The translations under genes and the position numbers were made by a program. A stretch of 64,000 nucleotides of DNA from Pyropia haitanensis (taxonomy: Eukaryota; Rhodophyta; Bangiophyceae; Bangiales; Bangiaceae): the NCBI GenBank assembly GCA_008729055.1, contig SDUX01000002.1, positions 5,235,874 through 5,299,873 on the forward strand. The letters run 5' to 3'. Below the pieces are notes generated by a model, which ran no database searches, was not told the DNA's origin, and was given only the letters and a program-made list of their open reading frames with translations. Of this stretch, positions 10,618 through 22,314 are shown one piece after another. The number at the start of each line of letters is the position of its first letter. Position 1 is the stretch's first letter.

Positions 10618-12799
10618 ACGGTGACGGGCAGCCGCCGCTCCTGCCACTGCCGCCACCGCCGCCGCCGCCGCCGCCGCCACATCCGCCGTCGTCGCTGCTG
10701 GGCCGGCCGCCGGCAGACACCCCCCCCCCCCCGCCGGCGCTGCCGCGTCGCCCGTGGCGCCCGCCACGGGCGGGCACGACGGCGGGGGTGGACCGCCGCT
10801 GCCGCCGCCGCCGCCGCCACCGTCCTTTGCTCGCTTGGCGGCGCCGCCCCTGCCGACGCCGGTGCTGCTGCCACAGCTGGCGCCGCCGCAGCCGTCGCCG
10901 CCACCGCCGCCGCCGCCGCCGCCGCCACCGGGTCCGGCCCTTGCCCCAGCATTAGCCGAGAGCCCCCGCGCTGCGCTCCCGCCGCTGCCACCGCCGCCCC
11001 CCCCCCCCCCGCAGTTTGCGCCCGCCCCGCTGGCGGGCCAACGGGTGCTGCCCGCCGCCCCCGACGTGGCGGCGCCCGCGGCGGAAGCGACCCCCCTGGA
11101 CGCGGCTTTTCGGCCGCCCGCGGATATCGTCTTTCGTGGTAGCCTGGCGGCTGCCATGGCCGCGGCGGTGGCGGCCAAGCAGTGGCTGCTGGTCAATGTG
11201 CAAGAGGCGGGCGCGCTGCCGTCGCTGGTGCTCAACCGGGACGTGTGGGCGGACCGGGCGATGCGGTCGCTGCTCGGCACCAGCTACGTGCTGTGGCAGC
11301 GGTCCCACATGAGTATGGACGCGTCTGCGTACGGGGCCTACTACCCAGCCGAGCGGCTGCCGCACGTGGCGGTGCTGGACCCGCGGACGGGCGAGCGGCT
11401 GCTGGTGTGGGGCGAGCGGCCGGGGGAAGCCGTCAGCCTTGCCACCCTCCTCCCCGCGCTCACCGCGTTTGCGGCGCAGCACGTGTGTGAGGGCACCGCC
11501 CTCGGCCCGGCGCACGCGGCGGACAAGGCGCCCGAGGTGTCGACCCGCCGCGACGGCGTCGGCTCGTCGGCGGCGGACCGGGCGCGGGCGGCGGCGGCCG
11601 AGGCGGCGCGCCAGGCGGCGGTGGCGGAGGAGCAGGCGCAGCTGATGGCCGCGATTGAGGCGTCGCTCGCCGAGTGTGGGGCGCCGGGCGGGCTGGGCGG
11701 CGCGGGCGGGGGGGAGGGGGGCCTCGCGCCAGACATGCTGTCGCCAACCGAGGAGGAGATGGCGGCGGTGGTGCGGGAGATTGAGGAGGAGGAGGAGGCG
11801 GCCGCGGCAGAGGCGACCGCGGCAGGAGCGGCTGCGTCTATTGCCGCCACCGTGGGCGCCAGATTGGACGACGCGTTTGACGATGAAGAGGCGGCCATGG
11901 ACGATGGGAACGACGACCCGCACCGGCCGCCCGCGGCGCGCCCGCTTGGCGGCAGGGAGGGCGTTGCCGCTGGTGCACCCCGCAGCGACGCGGGTGGTGG
12001 CGCGCCGCGGTCGTCGTCGTCCTCCCCCCTGACGGTTCCAGCGCAGGGCACCCCCTCCCCACCCGCTGCCGTTCCCGCTCGGTCGGCGCCCATCTCCATC
12101 CGCCCCCGGCGGGAGGCGTCGCCGAGTGTGTCGTCCTCCTCGCTCGGTGGCGCGGCAACGTCTGGCGGGCTCGGCACGTCGGCCGCGTCCACCTCCTCCC
12201 TCACCTCCCGCGCGCTGTCTCGCGGCCAGTCGGCCGTCGACGCGGCGCTGTGCGCGGAGCGGGTGCTCAAGGCAGAGCAGGACGCCGAGTACCACGCGGC
12301 GCTCGCGGCGGACCGGGCGGCCGAGGCGGCCGCCGCCGCGGCGGCTGCCGCCGAGGCTGCTGCCGCCGCCGCCGCCGCGGAAGAGGTGGCCGCCATTGCC
12401 ACGGCGGCGGCACGGCTGGGCGACGAGCCCGCCGCGGGAACCGCCGGCGTGCTGGTCGTGGCCCTCCGCCTGGCGTGTGGCCGCCGCGTCGTCCGGCGGT
12501 TTGCGACCGCAACGTCGGGCGCGGCGCCCGCGCGGGCGGTGCTGGGCGACTGGGTGACGGTCGCGTCGGGGGGGACGGCCTGGGCGGCCGTCTCGCGGCT
12601 GGGCTGGCCCTACCCGTGGGCCCCCCTGACCGACGCGGAGCTCGACGGAGCGCTCGGTGACCTGGGGGGGGGGGGAGGGGCGGCGGCGGCCGCCTGTCGT
12701 TGGCGCTGGGCCGTGCCGAGTGAGGGGGGGCGGCGTTTTCGGGCCGAGGGGGCGGCGGCGCCCCGGCGAGTGCGAGGGGCAGAGGCGTGCGGAGGGTAA
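10404..12799 (+). CDS. UAS/UBX-domain protein, FAF1/UBXN7-like (one apparent frameshift)
   Basis: Likely p97/Cdc48 adaptor linking ubiquitinated clients to the unfoldase. ATG 10404 (GCCATGG) opens MEDLSLSSLFGPVSADPSG. The frame must change at the 13-C run 10720-10732: the second segment only has a GTG start at 10754, and reading on as PAGAAASPVAPATGG is smooth. Product is about 798 residues. Residues about 20-230 are Pro/Gly-rich. About 245-345 is a thioredoxin-like UAS domain: AAKQWLLVNVQEAGALPSLV, DVWADRAMRSLLGTSYVLWQ, LPHVAVLDPRTGERLLVWG. A UIM-like helix AQLMAAIEASLAE follows. The family hallmark EQDAEYHAALAADRAAEAA precedes an Ala-rich coil and a C-terminal UBX fold (VVALRLACGRRVVRRF ... 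GWPYPWAPLTDAEL). The UBX cis-Pro loop FPR is not evident. An N-terminal UBA domain is not seen. Confidence 0.83.
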
Positions 12800-13104
12800 G
12801 ACCGCCTGGCGGTGCGGTGCTGCTGCCACTCTAGTTCCTCTGTTTTTTTTTGGGTTGCACAAGCGTGGACGGTGACGGTGACTGCATGGGTGTCGCACCC
12901 ATCCCCCTATACCCTGTACTTTTTCGCTGCAGACTAGCTGTGCGGACGCCAGCCGCGGTGTCCCGCTCCCCGCACTCCCCCCTTAGCCTCGCAGCGGGCC
13001 GCGTCCACGAGTCACCGCCCCCACCCCCCCCCCCCCAGTCGCCGCCACCGGCACCCCGCCCCACGGCGCGGCCGACAGTGTGGGCAGTCCCCGCAACGGC
13101 GGGG
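12800..13104. other. Convergent intergenic spacer
   Basis: Three hundred bases between the UBX stop codon and the stop of the minus-strand low-complexity gene. It includes a T8 tract near 12842 and a CTATACC stretch near 12907, compatible with 3' UTR sequence. No gene seen. Confidence 0.4.
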
Positions 13105-13452
13105 TCAGGCAAACATGTCCACTTCTTCCGGTTGGGGCGGTGCGGCGGCGGCAGCCGACGCGACGCCGGCGGCAGGCGCCGCGGCGGGCGCGGCGGCGGC
13201 GGGCGCCACAGCCGGCGGCGGCGGCGCTCCCCCCCTCCCCCCGGCGGTGGGGGCGCCCGCCGCCGCGAGCGCCGCCAGCACCTCTGGCGGGAGGGACAGG
13301 GACACCCACGGGGGCTCCCCCGCCCTCCCGCCCCCGGGCGGAGCCGCCGCCGCCGGGGCGGCCGCCACCACCGCCGGCGCCACCGACCCGTCGGCAGAGA
13401 GGACCAGCAGCCGGCTCCCCGGCGGGGGGGCACCCGCCCTGCCGCCGCCGAC

Positions 13453-13489
<37 letters not shown>

Positions 13490-14089
13490 TCGCTGCCGCC
13501 GCCGCCGCCGCCGCTGCCGCCACCGCCGCGGCGGCGGGGGCGGCAGCCGCCACCACCGCCGCCCGCATCGCCGCCTCGTCGGCGGCCTCGTCAGCAGCCG
13601 CCGCGGCGGCGGCGGCGGCTGCCGCCGCCTCGCCATCCACGTCCGCATCCGCCGCCCGGGGGTGGCCCCCCGCCAGCCCACCACCACCACCACCACCACC
13701 ACCACCACCACCACCACCACCACCACCACCACCACCACCGCCGCCGGCGCCACCCCCCCCCCCGCCGCCTGCCACACCGGCCGCCGCGGCGGGCGTCAGC
13801 TGCGCGAGCGACAGCACCCCCGCCGCGGGCGCGCCGCCGTCGCCGCCGCCGCCGCCGCCCCGCCGCCGCTCCGCCGCGCGGTCCCGCCACGCGCCCCGCG
13901 CGGCGGCGGCCGCGCCGGCCACGCCGCCGCCGGCAGCGTTGCCCGTGGCGGCGGCGGCGGCCGCCGAGCCAAACCGCGACGCCCGCCGGCGACGGGCTGG
14001 CGGGGCTGCCGCGGCGATTCCCCGCCCGCCGCCGCCGTCGCGCGCGCCGCCACCGCCGCCGTCGCGCGCGCCGCCACCGCCGCCGCCGC

Positions 14090-14120
<31 letters not shown>

Positions 14121-14365
14121 GCCACTGTCCGCGGTGCGGTCATCGTCGTCGTAGCCCGCGACGGCGGCGTCCCCGTCGTCCCCGTCGTAGTCGTCGTCGT
14201 CGTCCGAGTGCCGCCGCCGCCGCCGGCGGCTGCCCCGCGCGGGCGGCGCCCCCGCCGCCGCCCGCCGCACCGCCTTGTCCGACGCCGCCGCCGCGACGGC
14301 GGCGGCAATCGCCGCGGCGGTCGCGGGGTCCCGCTCTTTTTGGGGGATTGGGGGGGGGGTGCCAT
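13105..14365 (-). CDS. Low-complexity Gly/Ala-rich protein, unknown family (apparent frameshifts)
   Basis: I do not recognise the family. The best model starts at ATG 14365 (CCGATGGCACCC) and changes frame in the adjoining C run to read PPIPQKERDPATAAAIAAAV. It continues RRRRRRHSDDDDDYDGDDGD, Gly-rich tracts and LSLAQLTPAAAAGVAGG. It then needs a second shift at the 7-G (+ strand) run 13424-13430 to reach PGSRLLVLSADGSVAPAVV and WVSLSLPPEVLAALAAAGAP, ending QPEEVDMFA at 13105. The ordinary-looking segments on either side of each run support the minus strand. A (CCA)n microsatellite, 13678-13739, encodes polyglycine. The + strand gives only Pro/Arg-rich readings. A basic-acidic mixture suggests a nuclear protein, but that is weak. 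Exons further upstream are possible. Confidence 0.45.
13678..13739. repeat. (CCA)n / (TGG)n microsatellite, about 20 units
   Basis: An uninterrupted CCA trinucleotide tract lies within the minus-strand low-complexity gene. In the preferred frame it encodes Gly (GGT). Its neighbours are GGC/GGN Gly codons, so it looks like a slippage expansion inside an existing polyglycine tract. Confidence 0.95.
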
Positions 14366-15007
14366 CGGACTGCGCGGCGGGAGGGGCTGACCAGAAGCAG
14401 GGAGTCAAAGGCAAAGGCGCGTTGCTGTGACTGGGAGCCCCTGCCTCTGACGGGGGACCTGCCGGGGCGTCCACACCTCGAGGAGGCGTGGCGGCGAGAC
14501 GCGTCGCCGGGAGAGGTTGGTGCAAGGCGGCAAGTCGGAGGAGCTGGTCGTTCCGAGGAGGCCCCCGGAAAGATCGGTCGCTCGACCAACCGGATGAGAG
14601 GAAGTTTTTTGGCCCGACAAGTCCGCGGTTCGCGTTGGTTGCGGTGAGGGTAACCCCCCTCCCGTGGACTGACTTGTGACCCGGTGCTGGAGAGCACTTG
14701 ACGAACCAAGTCGCATCGTGCGGCCGCACACGACGCGGGTCGTCGTGCGCGTGGAGCGTCAACCCGTCCAAACCGAACCGTCGCGCACCTCCCCCACCCC
14801 ACCCAGCAGCCTGCGCTTGGCTCGCCTGCGCTGTGCCGACTCGTCTTCCTGCCGGCCCCTTCATCCGCCAGGGGTGTACCGTACGTACCCTGCCAGCACC
14901 GTCCCGGCTGTCGTCTTCTCCGCGCCCCCTCCCAGCGCACTCCCGCGCGTCGTTCACGCCGCGCCCCCGCCCCGGGCCCTACGATTTCCGCTGCGCTACG
15001 CGGCACC
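14366..15007. promoter_or_regulatory. Divergent upstream region of the low-complexity gene and ISU
   Basis: No recognisable ORF. The part nearest ISU (14785-15000) is C/T-rich on the + strand, with CTCCCCCACCCC, TCTTCCTGCC and CTTCTCCGCGCC blocks. It carries an ACCGTACGTACCCTG segment but no TATA box. It probably contains the ISU promoter and leader. Confidence 0.4.
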
Positions 15008-15994
15008 ATGTCGCTCCTCCGCACCGCCCTGGCGGTCGCGTCCGCGTCGCGGACGGCGGCGGCGGGCCGGTCGGTCGCGGCGCCCGCGGGCGTGGCGGGC
15101 GCGCGGGCCTACCACGCCAACGTCATTGACCATTATGACAACCCAAGGTAGGCAACGGTGGGGTGTGTGCGAGCTGTGACGTGTGGGGGCGCGCCCTCGG
15201 GTGGGGCGGCTGCGTGGGTAGGTGGTTGGTGTGTTTTTTTGTTGTTTTTTTGCTTTGAACTGGGTCGGCACACCACGCGTTGTTGGAGAGGGAGGCGACC
15301 GGTGGGAGGTGGCGCAACGGGCTCTCTTGATGTGGCTGTTGGCCAGCGCCCGCTGCATCCATTTTGGGGCGGCGGCTGAGGTGTCTGCGTTTCCCCGCTG
15401 GCCCACGCTCTGCTTTCTGCTTGGTTAGCGTCGTTCGTGTGTGTGTGTGCGTGCGTGATTTTTCTCACACGCTTGCGCTGCCCCCTTTGTTTTGTTGGCC
15501 TGCGTCCATGACGGACATTGTGCTGTGGGGGTGTCCTTTTTTCTTCACCGCACGTGCCTACCCCCCCCCCCCCCCCCCCCCCTCCCATTGTCGCTGCCGC
15601 GCGTCTTTCCGCTCTTGACAGGAATGTGGGGAGCATGGACAAGGCGGACGTCAATGTGGGCACCGGCCTCGTCGGCGCGCCCGCGTGCGGGGACGTGATG
15701 AAGCTGCAGATCCGGGTGGACCCCGCGACGGGCACCATCACCGAGTCGGTGTTCAAGACGTTTGGGTGTGGCAGCGCGATCGCGTCGTCGTCGCTCGCGA
15801 CCGAGTGGATCAAGGGCAAGGGGCTGGCCGAGGCGGGGGGCATCAAGAACCGGGATATCGCCAAGGAGCTGCGGCTGCCGCCGGTCAAGCTGCACTGCTC
15901 GATGCTTGCCGAGGACGCGATCCGCGCCGCGATTAAGGATGTCAAGGGGAAGCAGGCCGCTGCGGCGGAGACGGTCAAGGTGGCGGCCGCCTAG
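15008..15994 (+). CDS. ISU1: Iron-sulfur cluster assembly scaffold, mitochondrial IscU/ISU type
   Basis: Scaffold on which 2Fe-2S clusters are built before transfer, normally in the mitochondrial matrix. Exon 1 is 15008-15147 and exon 2 is 15622-15994. The intron 15148-15621 starts GTAGGC and ends TTGACAG. The split codon AG|G gives Arg47 and 170 residues in all. Residues 1-34 (MSLLRTALAVASASRTAAAG...) are Arg/Ser/Ala-rich without acids, a typical mitochondrial presequence, before the conserved AYHANVIDHYDNPRNVG. The three ligand cysteines are Cys69 in PACGD, Cys96 in FGCGSAIASSS and Cys139 in LHCSMLAEDAI. Asp71 is the usual Asp ligand. LPPVK (132-136) is the Hsp70 chaperone-binding motif. 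Length is normal and all catalytic residues are present. ATG context is CACCATGT. Confidence 0.97.
15561..15582 (+). repeat. C22 homopolymer in the ISU intron
   Basis: An uninterrupted run of 22 C begins about 60 nt before the ISU acceptor. It may serve as part of an extended polypyrimidine tract. It is also a likely site of length error or polymorphism. Confidence 0.9.
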
Positions 15995-16327
15995 GCGGTT
16001 GCTGCTGGCACCAGGGGGCTTGCGTGTCTGGCGCGTGACGGCCGAGAGCTGAGACGGGGGACGAGCGGGACTGAATGATGAGGGCGCACGCTTGACGGGA
16101 CGCTTGCGCTTGCGCTTTTGAGACCCCGCTGAGCGGGACGCGCTGTGAATAGACGTATCCATCCATCGTTTGTTTTCCACCCGCGGTCCAGTGGCGTGCA
16201 CGAGCCCAACAATGACGGGGTCCGACGTGTCGGTGCGCCCCGCCCCCGCACCGACCGCCGGCCTCTGCCACCCCCACTGTCGTTGCCCGCGTCGACGCGG
16301 CGCCCACCCACCCCCCCCCCCCCCCCG
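15995..16327. other. Convergent spacer between ISU and SAC3
   Basis: Holds both 3' UTRs. Mostly unique sequence up to about 16300, then long C runs (16311-16326) that continue into the SAC3 coding end. No gene seen. Confidence 0.4.
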
Positions 16328-16510
16328 TCACCCCCCAAACGCGCGCCACCCCCCCCCCCCCCCCGCCGGCGCGAGCACCCGCGTGCCCTCCACCTCCCCC
16401 AGCAGCGCCGCGACCAGCGCCGGCAGCAGCCGGCCGAGGGCGGGCCCCAGCGGCACCTCCCCACCGTCGTCCCCCCCCCCACGTTGCCGTCGACCGCGGC
16501 GTCCGCGGCA

Positions 16511-16542
<32 letters not shown>

Positions 16543-17282
16543 CTTGCCGTCGCCCCGCGCCAGCCGCGACAGCGCGGCCACGTACGCGCCCCCCCCCCCC
16601 CCCCCCCCCCGTGGGGCCGGCGGCAGCACGAGGCGGGCGTCCATCGCAGCCGCCACCGCCTCCCCCCCCCCCCCCCCCCCCCCCCCCCACCGCCGCCACC
16701 GCCCGCACGCCCGCCGCCACCCGCCGCCACGCGGCGGTCACCGCCGCGGCGGCGGCGGCGGCGGCCACGTCGGCGGGCAGCGCCGCGACGGCGGCGAGGC
16801 CCGCGGCGGTGGCCAGGTCGCCCGCCGCGACGGCAATGGCGGGCGGCTCGGCGGGCGCCGCGGCGACCGCCGCGGCGGCGGCGGCGGTGAGGGCGGCGGC
16901 GGTGGCCGGGGACGGCGGCAGGGACGGGTGGATGGAGACGTGCGTGATGGTGGCGAGCGTGCGGTCGGCGAGGAGGGGGGCGAGGCCCAGCTGGGGGGGG
17001 GGGGGGGGGGGTGGCCGCCAGGTAGGGCGCGTGGGGGGACACGACGAGCAGCGGGAGGGGGGGGGGGGGGGGGACGCCCGCCCGCCGCCACCGCCGCCAC
17101 CGCCGCCACCGCCGCCACCGCCGCCGCCACCGCCGCCACCGCCGCCGGCCGGCCCCACGGCGGCGGCGGCAACGACCGCCGCGCGCATCGCGGCGGCGGC
17201 GGCGGCAGACAGCGGCGGGCGCGCCCTCCCCCCCCCCCCCCCTCCGGCAGACACAGCAGCAGCAGCGACGGCGGCGGCGGCG

Positions 17283-17340
<58 letters not shown>

Positions 17341-17443
17341 GCCGCTCGCGGCGGCCGCCCCCGCCGTGACGGTCACGTAGACGCGGCCGACGCGGTCCGC
17401 GGCCGGCAGCGGCGGCAGCGCGCGGGCGGCCCACGGCGAGCCG

Positions 17444-17474
<31 letters not shown>

Positions 17475-17768
17475 GGTGGCCGGCGCGGCCGCCCGCCGGC
17501 GCCACGGCCGCCGCCGCGTCGACGAGCCGCACGTGGAGGGTGCGGCGGCCGGCGGCGGCGGCGGCGGCGGCGAGGAGCGCCAGCACCGCCCGCGGCTCGC
17601 CGCCGCCGCCAGTGGCGCGCCGGCCGCCGCGCGGCACCGCCGCGGCGGCCGCCACGGACGGCGCGCCGCCGCCGCCGCCGCCGCCGCCGCCCGCCGCGGC
17701 GTCGGCGGCGCCCGCCGCGGCGGCGAGCGCGGCGGGCGCGGCGCCGTGGCACGAGCGGCGGCGCTTGC

Positions 17769-17800
<32 letters not shown>

Positions 17801-17839
17801 GGGGGCGCGGCGGCGACCCCCCCCACCGCCGCCGCCGCC

Positions 17840-17882
<43 letters not shown>

Positions 17883-18117
17883 GGCCGGCGGGCGGCGGCG
17901 GCCGGCCGGCGGCGGCGGCGGCCGCCCGGACGGCCGCGTCCAGGCTCTGCCGCCGCAGCCGCTCGGCGCGGGCGCCGCCGCACACCGCCGCCGCGGCGGC
18001 AACGGTCGCGCCGGCGCGGTCCGCGGCGGCGGCGAGGCGGGCGAGCGCGTCGGCGCGCCACCGGTCCGCGTCGGCGCCGAGGCGCGGGGGGGGGGGCGCG
18101 GGGGTGGGGGGGGGGGG

Positions 18118-18159
<42 letters not shown>

Positions 18160-18210
18160 CGCCGTCGCCGCCGCCGCCGCGGCGGTATGGGCAGACGGCG
18201 GCGGGGCGCG

Positions 18211-18248
<38 letters not shown>

Positions 18249-18322
18249 CGCCGCGGCCGGCCGCGTCGGCAACGCCCAGGCCGGCCACCTCGACGACGAG
18301 CGCGGCGATGCCAACGACGCGC

Positions 18323-18363
<41 letters not shown>

Positions 18364-18735
18364 CCCGCCGAGCGGCGGCAGCCCCGCGGCGGCGCCGACC
18401 GGGTCGGCCGCCGCGATCGCCGCCGCGACCGTGGCGGCCGCGTCGTGGGCGGCGGCGTCGCCGCCGGCGGCGCCACCCCCACCCCCACCCCCAACCCCAC
18501 CCCCACCCCCGTTGCCGCCGCCGCCGCCGCCGCCACTGCCGCCGCCGTCGCCGCCGCCGCCACCCGCCGCCGCGGCGGCCTCGTCCACCGCCGCGGCGAG
18601 GCCCGCCGCGAGGCGCAGGTCCGCCGCCCGCGTGCGGAGCGCGCCCGCCCGGCCGGCGGCGGCCGCCGCCGCCGCGCGCGCCGCGGCGGCGGCGGCGGCG
18701 AGGCGGTCCGCGGCGGCGGCACGGGAGCGGCGGCG

Positions 18736-18781
<46 letters not shown>

Positions 18782-18878
18782 GGCGAGGGGGGGGGGGGGG
18801 GAGCGGCTGCAAGAGGGGGGGGGGGGGAGGGGGGGGGGGGCGGGGGGGGGGCCCTGCCCGCCGGCTGCCGCCGCCGCC

Positions 18879-18918
<40 letters not shown>

Positions 18919-19264
18919 GGGGCGGCCCGCCGGGGACGGGCGCCGCCGCCGCCGCGGCCGCCGCGGCCGACGGGCGCACCACGGGCGCGGCGGCGGCGGC
19001 GGCGGCTGACGGCGGCGGCCACGCTGGCGGCGGGCCGCCCGGCGGGGCGGCGGCGGCGGCGGCGGCGGGCGCGGCGGCCGCCGCGGGCGCCCCCGCCGGC
19101 CGGCCGGCCGCGCCGGCCGCGCGCGGCGGCGGCGGCGGCGGCCGCAGCGGCGGCGGCGGCCACGCGGCGGGCGCGACGCGGGCAGCGGCGGCAGCGGCGG
19201 CGGCGGCGGCGGCGGCGCCGACGCCGCCAGCCGGCGGCGCCGCCGCCGCCGCGGCGGTGGCGGG

Positions 19265-19309
<45 letters not shown>

Positions 19310-20609
19310 CAGCCGCGCCGCCCAGCTGGTCCGCGGCGCCGCCGGGCGGGCGGCGTCCCCCCCCCGCGCGGCGCCGGGCGGCGGCGGCAGGCGGAGCGCC
19401 CACACCCCCCCGCCCCCCCCCCCCCCAGCCCGCAAAGCCGCCCCCCCCCCCTCCAGGTGCGCCGACAGGGCACCCCCCCCCGCCTTGGCGGCGAGGCGGG
19501 CGGCGACGCCGCCTCCCCCCCACGGCGTCGACGGCGCCGCCACAAACGCGTCGGTGCGGGTGCGCACCCCCCCCGCGTCGACGGGCAGCCCGTGGTGGGC
19601 GGCGACCGCCTCGGCCGCCGCCGCGTCGTCCACCCACAGCCCGTCGACGAGCTCCCACAGCGGGAGGACCTCCCCCTCGCGGCCGCGCCCAACGACGCGG
19701 CACGCGACGCCCAGCACCGCCGCGCGGACGCGCGGGAGGTGCGCGGCGAGGAGGCAGGCGGGGAGGTAGGGCGCCGCGTCGAGGCCGCCGAGCACCCGCG
19801 GCGCGTCGACGGCGCCGCCGCCGTCGGCGCCGCCGCCAGACAGGCCCGCCGCCAGCGACAGCGCCCACCGCACGGGGGGGGCGGCGAGCACCGCCGCGGG
19901 CGCGCCGCGGAGGAGGCCCGCCACCGCCCACGGCGCGGGGTTGGACAGCACCCCATAGGCGGTCATCTCGGCCTCGGCGGCGGCCTCGGCGGGCGTCAGC
20001 GGCGGCCGCCGGCCGGTCGCCGCCGCGTGGCGGCGGCGGCCGTACAGGTCCCGCAGCGACACGAGGCACTTGTCGAGGAGGTCCGCGTTTTGTTTGGCCG
20101 AGTAGCCCTCGGCGACGGTCGCGACGCCGCCGAGGCGGCCGCCGCCGAGGATGTGGAAGCGCGCGCTCACCTCGTGCGCGCGCACCGCGAGGGGGCCCGC
20201 CAGGCCCTGCAGCACCGCGTCCTGCCGGATCCCGCGCAGCCGGTCGCGGAGAAAGGCGTAGACCTCGAGGAACGGGTGCTCGGCGGGGGGCGTGTCCGCC
20301 ACCGACACGAGGTGGGCGAGCGTCCGCGCGAGCACGGGCGGCGGGCGCACCGACGAGGGGGACGGCGCCTCGGCGGCCGCCGCGGAGCGTGCGTACTTTT
20401 TGACCGTCCGCGCGGGGTCGGCGGCGTAGGTGGGGGACCCGGCGAGCCGCTCCAAGGGGGACAGGTCGTGCGCCGCGGTGCGCGCCGCGCGCTCCGCGGG
20501 CGGGCACATGTCCGCGCAGGTGCCGACCAGGAGCGTCGCCTCGGGGAGCGCCGCCCGCGCCGGGGGGGGCCCGCCGCCGCCGCCGTTGCCGCCGCCGGCT
20601 GCCGCGGTC

Positions 20610-20640
<31 letters not shown>

Positions 20641-20646
20641 TGCCGC

Positions 20647-20707
<61 letters not shown>

Positions 20708-21021
20708 GCCGCCACCCCCCGCGTCTCCGTCGCCGGGCAGCGTGGTCAGTGCAAAGCGCTGCCGCCGCGCGGCCCGGTCGGCGGCCTTGCCGCCCAAGGG
20801 GTCCACCGCGGCGCCCCCCCCACCGCCGCCACCGCCGTCCGCCGTGCCGCCGCCGCCGCCGCCGCCGTCGCCGCCCCCACCCGCACCGTCACGCCCGCCG
20901 CCGCCGCGGCGACGACGGCGGCCAGCGCCGCCCGGCCGGTCCTCGTCCTTGGCGGCGGCGCCCCCGCCAGCGTCACGGTCGTGGGCGCCCGGCCCGGCGG
21001 GCGCGCCAGCACCACCACCAC

Positions 21022-21061
<40 letters not shown>

Positions 21062-21270
21062 GCGGCCGCCACCGCGGCCGCCAGCCGCGGCGTCCCCTCC
21101 CGCCCACGCCGGCGCGTCCTTCCCCCCCCCCCCCGGCGGTGGCGGCTTCCCCCCCCCCTCCGCGGCGGCCTCCAGCCCGGGCCGCACGTACACCTTGTGC
21201 GTAAACAGCCGCGGCGGGCCGTCGACCCCCCCCCCCCCCCCCGTCCGCGACCCGCCGCCGCCGCGCCGCG

Positions 21271-21305
<35 letters not shown>

Positions 21306-22283
21306 GGCCGCCGCCGCGGCTGGCCGCGCCGCCCCGCCCAAACGCCCCCCCGCCAGCCGCCGCCCCGGGCGCCGCCGCCGGCGCCCCCGCCGCGGTGCCG
21401 CCGCCAAACACCCCCGCCGCCACGGGCGCCGCCGCCGCCGCCGATGCGGCGGCGGCGCCACCAAACGCCGCCGCGGGTGGCCCACCAAAGGCGCCGCCAC
21501 CGGCGGCGGCAGTGCCGCCGCCGCCCGCGGCGGCGGCCGGCAATGGGCGAAACGCCGGGCCGGGCTGGGCGGCGGCCGGCGGGGGCGCACCACCAAAGCG
21601 ACCCCCCCCCCCACCGCCACCGCCGCCGCCGCCACCGCCGCCACCGCCACCGCCGCCGCCGCCGCCACCCCCACCGCCGCCGCCGCCGCCGCCGCCGCCG
21701 GGGCGAATCGCGACGCCCGCCGCAAAGTACGAGCCCTGCCCAGACTCATCCGTCATGGGCGCCGGGGAGCGGGTCGCGGCGGGGCGGGGCGGCCCGCCGG
21801 CGGCGGCGGCGGCGGCGCCCCCCCCCGGCGGGCCGCCAAACCCAAGCGCCCGCCCGGCGGGCGGGGCGGGCGCCCCAGCGGCGGCCGCCGCCGCGGCGGG
21901 CCGCCCAAAGGGGGTGCCGCCGCCCGCGGCGGCGGGGGCGGCACCAAACACCGCGCCGCTGCCGCCGCCGCCGCCGCCGCCGGGGGGGGCCCCCGCCCCA
22001 CCAAAGACCGCGCCGCCGGCAGCGGCGGCCGGGGCGGCGGCAAACGGCCCGCCGCCGGCGGCGGGGACGGCCGCCCCAGCCGGCGCGCCACTGGCCGCCC
22101 CGGTGATGGCGGGCGGCCCAAACGCGGCGGCCGCGGTCAGCGCAGCGCCGGTGGCGGCGCCGCCCGCGGGGGCCGCCGCGCCGCCGGTGGTGGCCCCGCC
22201 GGGGGCGCCCAGCGCGGCGCCCCCAAACGGCACCACCCCCAATGACGTGGCGGGCCGCGACACGCCACCAAAGGGGGTAGCCG

Positions 22284-22314
<31 letters not shown>

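Noticed and set aside
9145..11142. 665-codon + strand ORF over the UBX 5' region
   Set aside because: It reads the pyrimidine-rich leader and then the wrong frame of the UBX gene. No family resemblance.
12850..14647. Pro/Ala-rich + strand ORFs over 12.85-14.65 kb
   Set aside because: Pure low-complexity readings. The minus strand has ordinary segments (SRLLVLSADG, SLSLPPEVLAALA) on either side of homopolymers.
17476..20403. 975-codon + strand ORF opposite SAC3
   Set aside because: Arg/Gly/Ala-rich antisense of the SAC3 coding strand, an effect of GC-rich codons.
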